A stretch of 64,000 nucleotides of DNA from Rhodovastum sp963804495 (GTDB lineage: Bacteria; Pseudomonadota; Alphaproteobacteria; Acetobacterales; Acetobacteraceae). Where the stretch lies: NCBI GenBank assembly GCA_963804495.1, contig CAWDQN010000008.1, positions 8,889 through 72,888 of the forward strand, in the 5' to 3' direction. Shown one piece after another: positions 54,299 to 63,943 of the stretch. Each line of letters opens with the position of its first letter. The first letter of the stretch is position 1. The notes under the pieces are model-generated. The model was not told the DNA's origin. It made no database searches and saw only the letters and a program-made list of their open reading frames with translations. Position numbers and translations under genes: made by a program.

Positions 54299-55556
54299 AC
54301 ATACTGGGCCTGACCCCGAAGCGCAGCAGCCCGGCCACACCAGCCCCGGCATAGGCCGCCCCGCACAGCACCATCGCCGGCGCGACGCCGATGCCGTCGA
54401 ACAGGCTCGGTGCCATGGCCAGGGTGATCAGCAGCCCGATATTGTTGACGAGAACGAAGGCGCGGACAGCGGCGGCGATGTCCTGCCGCGGCAATTCGGT
54501 CTGGCGCAGCGTCGCCACCATGATGTCCTGCATCGGCCCGCCGACCGCGCCGATGGCGGCGGCGGTGCAGAACCCCGGCAGTTGCCAGGCCGGCGGCAGC
54601 AGCAGCGTGGTGGCGCCCAGCAGACCGACTCCCAGCCCCCCCAGACAGTTGCCGGCAAAGATCAGCCGCGCCGGATGGCGGGGCATGGCCCGATTGCCGA
54701 TGATCAGCGTGCCCAGCAGGTTGGTGCAGCCATAGGCCGAAATCACCAGCCCGTAGGCAGCCAGCCCCGTGCCGCCGGGACCCGCGATGCCGCCGCGCTC
54801 GATCATCAGCGGCAGGCCGAGGAAGTAGGCCGCCTGCCAGGCGCCGTTGATCACCCCCGCGACGCACAGAACAAAGAACAACAGCCGGTGCCGCCGCACC
54901 GCCGCGAAGCCGCGCCTCACTGCTGATACCGCGCTCTCGCGCCGCGGCAGCACCGGCGGGGCAGGACGCAGCCGGGCGATGGCCGCCACCGCGCCGGCGG
55001 ATAGAATGAATGAAACCGCGTCCAGCGTGACGAAATGCACCAACGGCACCAGCGACGCGGTAAGCCCCACCACCCCCGGCCCAATCAGGCGGGCCATGCG
55101 CTCAGTGGTGTCGAGCAGCGCATTGGCGGCGGGCAGCATGGCGGGGTCGCGCGCCAGGTGCGGCAGGCTGGCCTGCACGGCCGGGCGGAACAGCGCCAGA
55201 CCGCCAGCCAGCACCAGCACGCAGCCTACCAGGCTCCATCCCGGCGGACTGCCCGCGACCAGCCAGGCACCGACCGCGGCAAGGAGAAAAAACGCGCGCG
55301 CAAGATCGGCGCCGATCATCACCCCCATCTGGCCGCGCCGGTCGGCCCACCCGCCGGCCAGCAGCGTCACCGCCACCAGCACGCCGGCCTGCAGCACCGT
55401 GAGATACCCGGCCGCGGTGCCGAACACGCCCACCGCCACCCAGCTCAGCACGACGGCGAACAACTGATCTCCCAGCGCCGAGGTCGCCAGACCCGCCCAG
55501 AGCAGGGCCAGCGCCGGATCGGCCAGCGGTCGCAGCAGGCGCGGGAGCGTGTTCAG
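54297..55556 (-). CDS. Major facilitator superfamily transporter (enterobactin-exporter-like)
   Basis: The protein (about 419 aa) has 12 hydrophobic segments in two halves. ALLWAGLATSALGDQLFAVV at the start and GGWADRRGQMGVMIGADLAR after helix 2-3 (the MFS motif A region) are typical of the EntS/MFS_3 branch of exporters. No ATG, GTG or TTG precedes the homology. The frame begins cleanly at a CTG (55556) that overlaps the stop of the upstream flavin reductase gene as CTGA, so a CTG start is the best reading. The substrate cannot be told. Its stop lies in the terminator of peptide unit 2. Confidence 0.85.
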   Translation of the reverse strand: MNTLPRLLRPLADPALALLWAGLATSALGDQLFAVVLSWVAVGVFGTAAGYLTVLQAGVLVAVTLLAGGWADRRGQMGVMIGADLARAFFLLAAVGAWLVAGSPPGWSLVGCVLVLAGGLALFRPAVQASLPHLARDPAMLPAANALLDTTERMARLIGPGVVGLTASLVPLVHFVTLDAVSFILSAGAVAAIARLRPAPPVLPRRESAVSAVRRGFAAVRRHRLLFFVLCVAGVINGAWQAAYFLGLPLMIERGGIAGPGGTGLAAYGLVISAYGCTNLLGTLIIGNRAMPRHPARLIFAGNCLGGLGVGLLGATTLLLPPAWQLPGFCTAAAIGAVGGPMQDIMVATLRQTELPRQDIAAAVRAFVLVNNIGLLITLAMAPSLFDGIGVAPAMVLCGAAYAGAGVAGLLRFGVRPSM

Positions 55557-56186
55557 CTGCGGCGCTGCCAGTCCTGCACGGGGATGCGCGGCACCTCCTC
55601 CAACACGGTGGTGCGCGCGTACCAGCCCCTGCCGTGCATGCGCCCAACCAGATCGAGCTTCGGCGTGTCCACGTAATACCGCTCCGAATCGGACATGCAG
55701 TCGTCGCGCACATGCATGGCCAGTACCTCGCCGAGCACCAGCGTGCGGTCGACGTTCAGGTCGATCAGCATGAAGCGCCGGCATTCCAACGCCACCGGGC
55801 TTTCGGCGATGCGCGGCGGGCCGACTTTGACGCTCGGCAGGGTGGTGAGGCCGGCCTCGGCGATTTCATCGACGTTCGGGCGGAAACTCTATGGCGGTGA
55901 TGTTCATCTGCGGCAGGTTGGCATGACCCACCAGATTGACCACGAACTCGCCGGTTTCGCGGATGTTGCGGCCGGTGTCCTTGGCGTCGCCCGGCTTGCG
56001 GCCGCCGATGCCGATGATGACGATCGGCGGGTCCTGGCTCACCGCGTTGAAGAAGGAAAACGGCGCGGCGTTCAGGTGTCCTTGCAGGTCCTGCGTCACC
56101 ACCCAGGCAATCGGCCGCGGCAGCACGGTGGAGACCAGCAACTTGTAACGGTCCTGCGGCGAGATGGTGGCGAAGTCGAACAGCAT
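55553..56186 (-). pseudogene. Flavin reductase-like FMN-binding protein, frameshifted
   Basis: The N-terminal part (MLFDFATISPQDRYKLLVST, then LPRPIAWVVTQDLQGHLNAA and PFSFFNAVSQDPPIVIIGIG) is the FMN-binding split-barrel family. It loses frame at 55875-55876 after ITAIEFPP. The other frame continues with VDEIAEAGLTTLPSVKVGPP and runs to TGA 55553 (VPRIPVQDWQRRS). The span of 634 nt has one extra base: coding-strand CCCGACGTC reads CCCGAACGTC. I prefer ATG 56186, with GAGGGA upstream. The intact protein would be about 210 aa. It is coupled to the MFS gene by a CTGA overlap. Confidence 0.85.
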
Positions 56187-56230
56187 CGGTCCCTCGCGGT
56201 CCTGGTGCGGTAGTTTGGCGAACTCGGTCA

Positions 56231-56262
56231 AGGAAGACCAGGGCGCTGCCCTGGCCTTCCCT
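56231..56262. repeat. GC-rich palindromic intergenic repeat, copy 5
   Basis: AGGAAGACCAGGGCGCTGCC continues into CTGGCCTTCCCT and is almost fully self-complementary. It is the same type as the outer arms of the recF-dnaN palindrome (AAGGAAGGCCAGGGC). It lies between the membrane-protein gene at 56277 and the flavin reductase gene. Confidence 0.6.
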
Positions 56263-56276
56263 GACCCGCGCGCAGA

Positions 56277-57719
56277 CTACGGCACCGCGTCCGTCCTGAC
56301 ATGCACCACGGCGATCTTGTCGGCATAGAACCGCCGCCAGCCCGGCATGGCATCCAGCACACTCACGAGCGGCGATCCCGCGCTCAGGATCGTCCACCGG
56401 ACCCCGTATTTCTGCGCCATGGCGGCAAAACCCTCGCGCGTCGGCTGCGAGGTGACCGCGCCGTAAGCGGCCAGAAAGGCGTCGCCATACATGTCCGCGC
56501 GCGGGTCGATAAGGGGGTGGACGCCGTTGAAGATCAGATAGCCGGCGAAGCTGTAATCGTTGAACACCGGCGTGCGGGCGATTTCGGCAGGTACATGCGC
56601 CAGTGCGCTGACCGGCGATACGGCGTCGTCGCTGCGCAGGGCGGGGTTGGCAGCTCGCAGCACGGTCACGGCCAGCAGCACCGCCAAGCCGGCGCCGGGC
56701 CATGCCAGCGGCGGGTTCCGGCGCGGGGCCGCAGCAAACGCCTCCGGCGCCTGGGCGAAGGCGCGGCCAAGCGGTTCGGCCAGCACGAGCGCGCCGACGA
56801 GTCCGGCCAGCGACTGGTGACGAAGGTGCTGCAGGGCGAGGTGAAGCAATCCGATGAGAATCAGGATACGCGGCACCGGCAGGCGTATGCCGCGCGAAAG
56901 GGTGACGTAAAGCAACGCCACCAGAGCCAGTTCGATCGGCTGGAGATGCTGGAAATCCGGCGCCTGCCATTCGCCGACGTGGGACAATTGCCGCATCTGC
57001 ATCAGCTGGAAGGGGAACAGCAGCCCGCGCCAGACATGCGGCGTCGCCAAAGCCGCGACCAGCGACCCGGCGATGAACAGGCCCCATCCGCGCAGGGCGC
57101 GCCGAGGGGAGCCCTCCGCCCCGGTCACCGCCTCCAAGGCGAGCGGCACGGTAAGCGCCAGACCGAAGACGAAGCTGCCATGCATGTTCGCCCAGACCAG
57201 CATCAGCGGCAGCAGCAGCGGGGACGGCGCCCCTCCCCGGCTGCGCGCCAGCAGCAGCCCGGCGGTCCAGAGTTCCAGCAGCGGCAGCACCAGGATATGC
57301 GGCCGCGCGAGCAGACTAGGGCTGGTGCAGGCGGCTCCCAGGATCAACAGAACCAGGGTCGGCAGACGCTCCAGCCAGCGGGCCAGATGGAATGTCATCA
57401 TCGCCAGTGTCAGCGCCAGGGCGGCACCGAACAGCATCAGAATTCCATCCCAGCCGCCCGCCCGGAAGGCCAGCGCCATGAGCACCTCGGAGAGCCACTC
57501 ATGCGCAACCCAGGGCGCGCCGCCGAAACTGGCGGAAAACGGGTCGACCCGGGGAATCGCGCCGTGTTGCAGAATCCATTCGCCGGTCGTGATGTGTTGG
57601 TAGGTGTCGCCATCGTTCAGCACCTGCGGTGCGAACAGAAAAATAGCGTAGCCGGTCAGCGCGGCGATGATCGCCAGCGGCAGCGGGTCCCAGGCGTCGG
57701 ACCGGGACAATGCGGGCAT
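56277..57719 (-). CDS. Polytopic membrane protein, GT-C glycosyltransferase-like
   Basis: The protein (about 480 aa from ATG 57719) has around 11 membrane segments and a soluble C-terminal part. After the first helix comes NDGDTYQHITTGEWILQHGA (near residues 35-54). Acidic residues in this first external loop are typical of GT-C enzymes using polyprenyl-phosphate sugars. The C-terminal domain (FNDYSFAGYLIFNGVHPLID, then YGVRWTILSAGSPLVSVLDA) resembles that of related bacterial membrane proteins of unknown function. A GTG at 57728 is an alternative start with AGAAAGG upstream. Confidence 0.65.
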   Translation of the reverse strand: MPALSRSDAWDPLPLAIIAALTGYAIFLFAPQVLNDGDTYQHITTGEWILQHGAIPRVDPFSASFGGAPWVAHEWLSEVLMALAFRAGGWDGILMLFGAALALTLAMMTFHLARWLERLPTLVLLILGAACTSPSLLARPHILVLPLLELWTAGLLLARSRGGAPSPLLLPLMLVWANMHGSFVFGLALTVPLALEAVTGAEGSPRRALRGWGLFIAGSLVAALATPHVWRGLLFPFQLMQMRQLSHVGEWQAPDFQHLQPIELALVALLYVTLSRGIRLPVPRILILIGLLHLALQHLRHQSLAGLVGALVLAEPLGRAFAQAPEAFAAAPRRNPPLAWPGAGLAVLLAVTVLRAANPALRSDDAVSPVSALAHVPAEIARTPVFNDYSFAGYLIFNGVHPLIDPRADMYGDAFLAAYGAVTSQPTREGFAAMAQKYGVRWTILSAGSPLVSVLDAMPGWRRFYADKIAVVHVRTDAVP

Positions 57720-57908
57720 GGGCTGCACCGGCGGATGACCTTTCTGGCGGTTTGCGGGGATTGAGCGCTGGCCGGGCCACTCTATCGTCTTGCTTGCGTG
57801 CACGGAACCATCCGCCCGATGGACGGCGGCACGATGGAGCCTTGAGGAGCACGGCGCGGACGGCTACGCAGGTGCCGTGCCATCGCTTTCCCGCCGCTCC
57901 CCCGCCCG

Positions 57909-58604
57909 ATGACGCTGGCGCCGCTGCACCTCGCCGGCGAGCGGCTGATGCTCGACCCGGACGGCGCGCTGGTCTGGCCGGCGCAGCGCCTGCTCGCGGT
58001 GGCGGATTTGCACCTGGAGAAAGGCTCGGCCGCGGCCGCGCGCGGGTCGTTGCTGCCACCCTGGGACACCCGGGTCACGCTCGACCGGCTGGCGGCGCTG
58101 CTGCGCCGGCATGCGCCACGAACGGTGGTGGCACTCGGCGATTCGTTTCACGACGCGCGCGGCGCGGCGCGGCTGCAAGCCGCCGATGCGGCGCGGCTGG
58201 CGGCGATGGCATCGGCGGCGGCGTTCGTCTGGGTGCTGGGCAACCACGATCCGACGCCGGCGGATGGGATCGGCGGGGTGTCGGTGGCGGAATGGCGGGA
58301 AGGGCCGCTGGTGTTCCGCCATCAGGCGGTGGCCGGCGCCGCCGGCGAGATTTCCGGCCATTTCCACCCGAAGGCGCAGGTGCCGGTGCGCGGAGCCATG
58401 GTGTCGCGCGCCTGTTTCGTGGCCGATGGCCGGCGGGTGCTGCTGCCGGCGCTGGGCGCCTATACCGGCGGGCTCGATGTGCGCGACCCGGCGATCGCGC
58501 GCCTGTTCCCGCGCGGCGGGCGGGTGTTTCTCCTGGGGCGCGAACGGTTGTTCAGCTTCGCGTATGCTTCGGTGCGGACGGTCGCGCAGGCGAGCCTGCT
58601 CTAG
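57909..58604 (+). CDS. pdeM: PdeM-type metallophosphoesterase
   Basis: The protein (231 aa) has the calcineurin-type metal ligands in order: ADLHLEKGS near residue 32, ALGDSFHDARGA near 75, VLGNHDPTP near 108, and GHFHPKAQV near 150. This spacing and the N-terminal LMLDPDGALVWPAQRLLAVA fit the ligase-associated DNA-repair phosphoesterase PdeM. That gene usually sits beside an Lhr-type helicase, an exonuclease and an ATP-dependent DNA ligase; none of these is within view, so the gene is separated from its usual partners. Confidence 0.85.
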   Translation: MTLAPLHLAGERLMLDPDGALVWPAQRLLAVADLHLEKGSAAAARGSLLPPWDTRVTLDRLAALLRRHAPRTVVALGDSFHDARGAARLQAADAARLAAMASAAAFVWVLGNHDPTPADGIGGVSVAEWREGPLVFRHQAVAGAAGEISGHFHPKAQVPVRGAMVSRACFVADGRRVLLPALGAYTGGLDVRDPAIARLFPRGGRVFLLGRERLFSFAYASVRTVAQASLL

Positions 58605-58770
58605 CCGGAGGGCGGCGGCGCTCCTGTCCCATGGATTTCAAACTTGGCAGGCGCGGCCGCGGCTTACTAAGCTGGCTTTCACCAATATGCGCTCACCTGT
58701 GCATTAGGCAAGCTGTCGCGCATCGCGCCCCCGACTGCGACCACGAACCGCACCCAGGACAGGCAGGACC

Positions 58771-60022
58771 ATGCACAAAGCGGCCTTAAGGGGCATTGCC
58801 TCGGTGATCGCGATCCTTCTTTATGGATGGATCAATTTTCTGCTGAACCCGGTCGCCACCGTGTTGTCGGGCACGGCGGCGGCACGGCAGTTCGACAACA
58901 GCGCGAACGACTATGCCGGTTCGTTCCTTGGCATGCGCTTCTTCGGCGGCCTGGGGCTGCCGGCGCTGGCTCTGCTCATCGTGCTGGCGGCGATCTGGTG
59001 GAAATACCTCGGCGATGGCTGGACCAGGTGGAAGCACCTGAAGCCCGGCTGGAACAACCGGCTGCCGCCGGCCCTGGTGATAGCGTTCGCGCTGCTGACT
59101 GGCGCGCTGCTGACATGCACCGAGGCCAGCGCCTATTACGACAAGGCCGACTATACTGAGGCATATTTCATCCTGCCCGACGAGTTCGGCGTTTTTCATT
59201 CCCGATGTCGGCGCCAACAGGGACACCCAGGCGAAATTCGGATCGCTGGACTATCTCGAGCAGAACAAGGTCGCGGCCAAGCAATTCATCATCCCGCACG
59301 CGAAATTCGCCGGCTCCGGCAGCCTGTGGTCGGATTTCTACGTGCCGACCGGAAGGCTGATCGTGGTCGACCGGACACCGTACAACCGGGAGTGGGTGGC
59401 AGCGCGCGACCGCGGCACATCAACCCGCAACGAATCTTTCCCCTGCCAGAGCCAGGAAGGGCTGAACATCACCGCCGAAGTGGCGATCGCGACCTCGGTC
59501 ACGGAGGAGAACGCCGCGCGCTTCCTCTACTGGTTCGGCGTCAAACCGCCGCAGGGCGACCGGTCCAATCCGGCGGTGATTTTCTCCTCGGTGTATTACG
59601 GCAAGAACCTGGCCGAAGTGATGGATACGGTCGGCCGCGGCAAGGTGCAGGCGCTGGTGTGCCATGAGATCGGCGCCCGCAGCTTCGACACCGTGAACAA
59701 GGAGGTGAACGCGATCATGGACTCGGTCGAGAAGAACGCAGGCGCGTTTTTCGCGGCCAAGGGGATCACGCTGGACTACATCGGCTGGGCCGGCACGCTG
59801 GCCTTCGACCGGGACGTGCAGCAGGCCGTGAACGACCGCTACACGGCGGAGAAGATCCAGCCGGTGCTGCAAACGCTGCAGACCAAGGCCCTGCTCGACG
59901 CCACGGCGAAGTGGAACGGGCAGCTGCCGAATAACATGTCCGGGCTTTGGCTGGTGCCATCGGATTTGTGGAATGGCCTGCTGGGGTGGCTGAAATCCGA
60001 GCCAACGGGTAGCGGGAAATAG
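58771..60022 (+). pseudogene. SPFH/band-7-like membrane protein, frameshifted
   Basis: Three hydrophobic segments at the N-terminus (VIAILLYGWINFLLNPVATV; GLPALALLIVLAAIWW; ALVIAFALLTGALLTC) precede a band-7 domain: IIPHAKFAGSGSLWSDFYVP, VDRTPYNREWVAARDRGTST, then SVEKNAGAFFAAKGITLDYI. The frame changes at about 59185-59186: YFILPDE is in the first frame and AFFIPDVGANRDTQAKFGSL in the next. The span of 1252 nt has one extra base; GAGTCGGCG of the expected sequence reads GAGTTCGGCG. An intact protein would have about 416 aa. SPFH proteins form membrane-associated rings; the role here is unknown. Confidence 0.8.
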
Positions 60023-60141
60023 CGGCGGGAAATCAAGCCAGTGCCAGCTAGGCGCCCGGTTCCCCTTGAGGGTGTCAGCGGTCGGGTTGCGGCACGAAGC
60101 GTTCAGTCTTAAGCACGCCAGTCATCATTGATGGTGTGTCA

Positions 60142-61161
60142 ATGCCGTTTCTGCCCGCATCCCTCCGGCGCCGTCTTAAGGCGTTGCTTTCGGCGGCGGC
60201 CCGCGTTCTTCCCGGTGGCAGCCGTGGCGGGTCAGCCGCGCAGAAAGCCGCACCATCCTCATCGGGCGATCCGGGCGGCGATCGGGCCGCGCGATCCGCG
60301 ATCGCTGTCGGTCGACTGGGTCAGCCGATTGCCGGCCGGCGCGGCAGGAAGCCAGTCACCAGCCTCTCCGAGACCACCAACCCGGCCCGCTATGACGACC
60401 CGGAATGGCTGGCAATCCATTGCGATCTCGAACGTTATTCGACCGACAAGCACGTGTTTTTACACACCAGCGGGCATGTCTATCGCAAAGGCTGGGAATG
60501 GACCCATTGCATTTACGGCTTGGGCAAGCTCGGCGCACTCCAGCCCGGCGCCCGCGCCCTGGGGGTGGGCGTCGGCCGGGAGCCGGTGATCTTCTACCTG
60601 GCTGAGCGTATTGCCGGAGTCGTCGCCACCGATCTGTATGACAACGAGGAATGGTCATCGCAGGGCGGCTCGGAGGCCTCGCGTGCCCGGCTGGAACAAG
60701 CCAAGGCGGCCTGCCCAGCGTCGGTGGATTTCTCCAAAATCCGCTTTGAAGACCAGGACGGGACGCATCTGACCTATGCCGACAACAGTTTCGATCTGGC
60801 CTGGAGCTTGTCGTCGATCGAGCATTTCGGCGGCCATGCCGGCGCCCTGCGAGCCCTACAGGAAATGGGCCGCGTGGTCCGGCCCGGCGGCATCGTAGCG
60901 GTCGCAACCGAATTGCTGTTGCTCGACGACCAGACGCACTGCGACTTCTTCACCCGGCGCGAACTGATCGACGATCTGATCGCCCCCTGCCGCGGGCTGT
61001 CGTTGGTCGACCAGATCGATTTCGACACCCTGCCCGTCGAGTACCTGATCGACAGCATCACGATCCCGACCGGCGTGGACCGCCGGCGCCGGCATGTCGT
61101 CTTGAACGACGGCACGATGCAATGGACATCGGTGCTGTTTTTTTTGCGCAAGACCGCCTGA
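60142..61161 (+). CDS. SAM-dependent methyltransferase
   Basis: The C-terminal two-thirds (from about residue 85) is a class I methyltransferase. ALGVGVGREPVIFYLA carries the SAM-binding GxGxE near residue 135. VVATDLYDNEEW holds the acidic ribose-binding residue, SFDLAWSLSSIEHFGG is motif IV, and LQEMGRVVRPGGIVAVATEL is the typical late strand. The N-terminal 80 residues are basic and low in complexity. The acceptor is not known; similar proteins occur in glycan clusters. ATG 60142 or GTG 60136 could be the start. Confidence 0.8.
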   Translation: MPFLPASLRRRLKALLSAAARVLPGGSRGGSAAQKAAPSSSGDPGGDRAARSAIAVGRLGQPIAGRRGRKPVTSLSETTNPARYDDPEWLAIHCDLERYSTDKHVFLHTSGHVYRKGWEWTHCIYGLGKLGALQPGARALGVGVGREPVIFYLAERIAGVVATDLYDNEEWSSQGGSEASRARLEQAKAACPASVDFSKIRFEDQDGTHLTYADNSFDLAWSLSSIEHFGGHAGALRALQEMGRVVRPGGIVAVATELLLLDDQTHCDFFTRRELIDDLIAPCRGLSLVDQIDFDTLPVEYLIDSITIPTGVDRRRRHVVLNDGTMQWTSVLFFLRKTA

Positions 61162-61234
61162 CCGCGTGGTGGCGAACAGGCCCGGTCGGACAGGCAGCGC
61201 CCGCACATGAGTGCTTGAAACGCCACGCCGCCCA

Positions 61235-62641
61235 ATGACCGCCCCGGTCCTCCTCTGGCTGCGCCGCGAGTTGCGGCTGGCCGACAACCAGGCCCTTGTT
61301 GCAGCACTTGCCAGCGAACGGCCGGTGCTGCCGGTGTATGTGCTGGACGAAACGACCCCCGGCGCCTGGGCGCCGGGCGGCGCCAGCCGGTGGTGGCTGC
61401 ATCACAGTCTTTCTTCCCTCGCCGCCGGCCTCGCCCGCGCCGGCGCGCCGCTGGTGTTACGCCGCGGCCGAATCGCACAGGCGCTGCCCCGGCTCGTGCG
61501 CGAAACCGGGGCGGCCGCCATCCATGCCGGTCAGCCCACCGAGCCCTGGGCGCGCGAGGCGATGACGGACCTGCAGCGCGCGGCTGGCGTGCCCGTGCAC
61601 CTGCACCGAACCGCCACCTTGTTCGGCCCCGACGCCATCCGCACCCGCGCGGGCGGGACATATACTGTGTTCACCCCATTCGCCCGCGCCTGCCGGGCGC
61701 ACGCAATGGACGGGCCGCCGCTGCCCGCGCCGGCGCGCATCCTGGCCCCCAAGCCGCCTGCCTCCGACCGGCTGGACGACTGGAACCTGCTGCCGGCGCG
61801 GCCCGATTGGGCCGGCGGGCTGCGCGCCACCTGGACCCCGGGCGAGGCCGCGGCTCAGGCGCGGCTGCGCGCCTTCGCCGCCGGCGCGCTCACTGCCTAT
61901 GCCGAGGCACGCGACCGTCCGGGCATCGATGGCACCTCCATGCTCTCGCCGCACCTGGCGTTCGGCGAAATCTCGGCGCACCAGCTCTGGTACGCGGCCG
62001 GCACGGGCGATGGTGCGGCGCGCTGGACCGACGAAATCCTGTGGCGGGAATTCTCCGCCCATCTGCTCTGGCACCACCCGAATTTGCCCGACACACCGTT
62101 GCGCCCCGCGTTCCTCCGCATGAACTGGCGCCACGACCAAGCCGCGCTGCGCGCCTGGCAACGCGGACGCACCGGCCTGCCGATCGTGGATGCCGGCATG
62201 CGCCAGCTCTGGCAGACCGGCTGGATGCACAACCGGGTGCGCATGATCGCCGCCAGCCTGCTGGTGAAACACCTGCTGCTACCCTGGCAGGAAGGGGCCG
62301 CGTGGTTCTGGGACACGCTGGTGGACGCCGACCTGGCCAGCAACGCCGCCTCGTGGCAGTGGGTGGCGGGCAGCGGGGCCGACGCGGCACCGTTCTTCCG
62401 CATCTTCAACCCGGTGCTGCAAGGGCAAAAATTCGACCCCGACGCAAGCTACGTGCGCCGGTTCGTGCCCGAGCTGGCCGCCCTGCCCGACCGCTGGGCG
62501 CATGAACCCTGGGCGGCGCCGCCGCTCGTTCTGGCACAGGCCAGGGTGCGGATGGGCGTGACTTACCCCGCGCCGATCGTCGATCTGGCCGCCGGGCGCG
62601 CGCGGGCTCTGGACGCGTTCCGGCTTCTCACGACATCGTGA
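61235..62641 (+). CDS. phrB: Deoxyribodipyrimidine photolyase
   Basis: This flavoenzyme (468 aa) repairs UV pyrimidine dimers with blue light. The N-terminal antenna domain starts PVLLWLRRELRLADNQALVA. The FAD-binding domain has DGTSMLSPHLAFGEISAHQL, WREFSAHLLWHHP, GRTGLPIVDAGMRQLWQTGW and the signature MIAASLLVKHLLLPWQEGAA followed by DADLASNAASWQWVAGSGAD. The Trp-rich electron-transfer positions appear kept. I chose ATG 61235 (MTAPVLLW). The next gene starts 3 bases after its stop, so the two form an operon. Confidence 0.95.
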   Translation: MTAPVLLWLRRELRLADNQALVAALASERPVLPVYVLDETTPGAWAPGGASRWWLHHSLSSLAAGLARAGAPLVLRRGRIAQALPRLVRETGAAAIHAGQPTEPWAREAMTDLQRAAGVPVHLHRTATLFGPDAIRTRAGGTYTVFTPFARACRAHAMDGPPLPAPARILAPKPPASDRLDDWNLLPARPDWAGGLRATWTPGEAAAQARLRAFAAGALTAYAEARDRPGIDGTSMLSPHLAFGEISAHQLWYAAGTGDGAARWTDEILWREFSAHLLWHHPNLPDTPLRPAFLRMNWRHDQAALRAWQRGRTGLPIVDAGMRQLWQTGWMHNRVRMIAASLLVKHLLLPWQEGAAWFWDTLVDADLASNAASWQWVAGSGADAAPFFRIFNPVLQGQKFDPDASYVRRFVPELAALPDRWAHEPWAAPPLVLAQARVRMGVTYPAPIVDLAAGRARALDAFRLLTTS

Positions 62642-62644
62642 GAT

Positions 62645-63943
62645 ATGAAACCCGGTCCTCACCGCCGCCGCATCGCTGTCATCGGGGCCGGCATCACCGG
62701 GCTGTCGGCTGCCTGGCTGCTGCGCGATGTTGCCGCCCCTGTGTTGTTCGAAGTGGACTCCCGCGCCGGCGGCCATGCCGACACGCAGGAAATCACCCTC
62801 GATGGAAGGACGCTGGCGGTCGACACCGGCTTCATCGTCTACAACGAGCGCAACTACCCCAACCTTACCGGGCTATTCGACACGCTGGGGGTGCAGACGC
62901 GGCGGTCGGACATGTCGTTCGGGGTGTCGGTCGGCAACGGCCGGCTGGAATACGCCAGCGGCGAACTGCTGCAGGTCTTCGCGCAGCGGCGCAACGTGCT
63001 CAGGCCCCGCTTCTGGTCGATGCTGCGCGACATCACAAGGTTCTACCGCGAGGCGCCGGCTCTGCTGGCGGAGCGCTCCACCGAAACGCTGGGCGCTTAT
63101 CTCGACCGCAACCGCTACGGGCGCGCATTCGCCGAGGACCATCTGCTGCCCATGGGGGCGGCGATCTGGTCGGCCTCGGTGCAGGGCATGCGCGCCTTCC
63201 CGGCGCGGCATTTCGTCCGCTTCTTCCACAACCACGGGCTGCTGTCGCTGAGCAACCGGCCGGCCTGGCGAACGGTGTGCGGAGGGGCGCGTCAGCACGT
63301 GGCGAGGCTGGCGCGCGACCTGCCGGAGTTACGTCTCAGCTCCGGCGTGCGCGGGGTGGTGCGCGACGGCACCGGCGTGATCTTGCACCTGCATGACGGA
63401 CAGTCCGAACGGTTCGACCAGGCAATCCTGGCCTGTCACGCCGACCAGGCGCTGGCGCTGCTGGCCGCCCCGAGTGCCGCCGAGCGCGCGGTGCTCGGCG
63501 CGATCTCCTGCCAGGACAATCTGGCGGTACTGCACACCGACGCCGCCCTGATGCCGCGGCGGCGCGGGGCGTGGTCGGCGTGGAACTACCTGTCTGACGA
63601 AAACGACCACGCCCGCGCCGTCTGCGTGACCTATTGGATGAACCGCCTGCAGGGGCTGCACACACGGTTCCCCTTGCTGGTGACGCTGAACCCGTTGCGC
63701 GCACCCGATCCGCGGCATGTGCTGCTCACACGCCGCTACCGGCACCCGCAATTCGATGTCGCGGCAATGGTGGCGCAGGACCGGCTGGCCGACATCCAGG
63801 GCGCAGGCGGCGTATGGTTCGCCGGCGCTTGGACGGGCTGGGGGTTCCATGAAGACGCCATCACATCCGCAGTGCAGGTGGCGACGGCGTTAGGGGCGAC
63901 GGCGCCGTGGCGTGGCGCGCGCAGCGCGCGGGCGGTGGCGTGA
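62645..63943 (+). CDS. FAD-dependent oxidoreductase (amine-oxidase-like)
   Basis: The protein (432 aa) has the FAD-binding Rossmann motif AVIGAGITGLSAAWLL at residues 10-25. Other family blocks are VDTGFIVYNERNYPNLTGLF, MGAAIWSASVQGMRAFPARH and a C-terminal GVWFAGAWTGWGFHEDAITS that closes over the flavin. It belongs to the predicted NAD/FAD-binding proteins often found beside DUF1365 and cyclopropane-fatty-acid-synthase genes and photolyase, in sets linked in some alphaproteobacteria to the RpoE-ChrR singlet-oxygen response. That link is by analogy; the window ends before further partners could be seen. Confidence 0.85.
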   Translation: MKPGPHRRRIAVIGAGITGLSAAWLLRDVAAPVLFEVDSRAGGHADTQEITLDGRTLAVDTGFIVYNERNYPNLTGLFDTLGVQTRRSDMSFGVSVGNGRLEYASGELLQVFAQRRNVLRPRFWSMLRDITRFYREAPALLAERSTETLGAYLDRNRYGRAFAEDHLLPMGAAIWSASVQGMRAFPARHFVRFFHNHGLLSLSNRPAWRTVCGGARQHVARLARDLPELRLSSGVRGVVRDGTGVILHLHDGQSERFDQAILACHADQALALLAAPSAAERAVLGAISCQDNLAVLHTDAALMPRRRGAWSAWNYLSDENDHARAVCVTYWMNRLQGLHTRFPLLVTLNPLRAPDPRHVLLTRRYRHPQFDVAAMVAQDRLADIQGAGGVWFAGAWTGWGFHEDAITSAVQVATALGATAPWRGARSARAVA

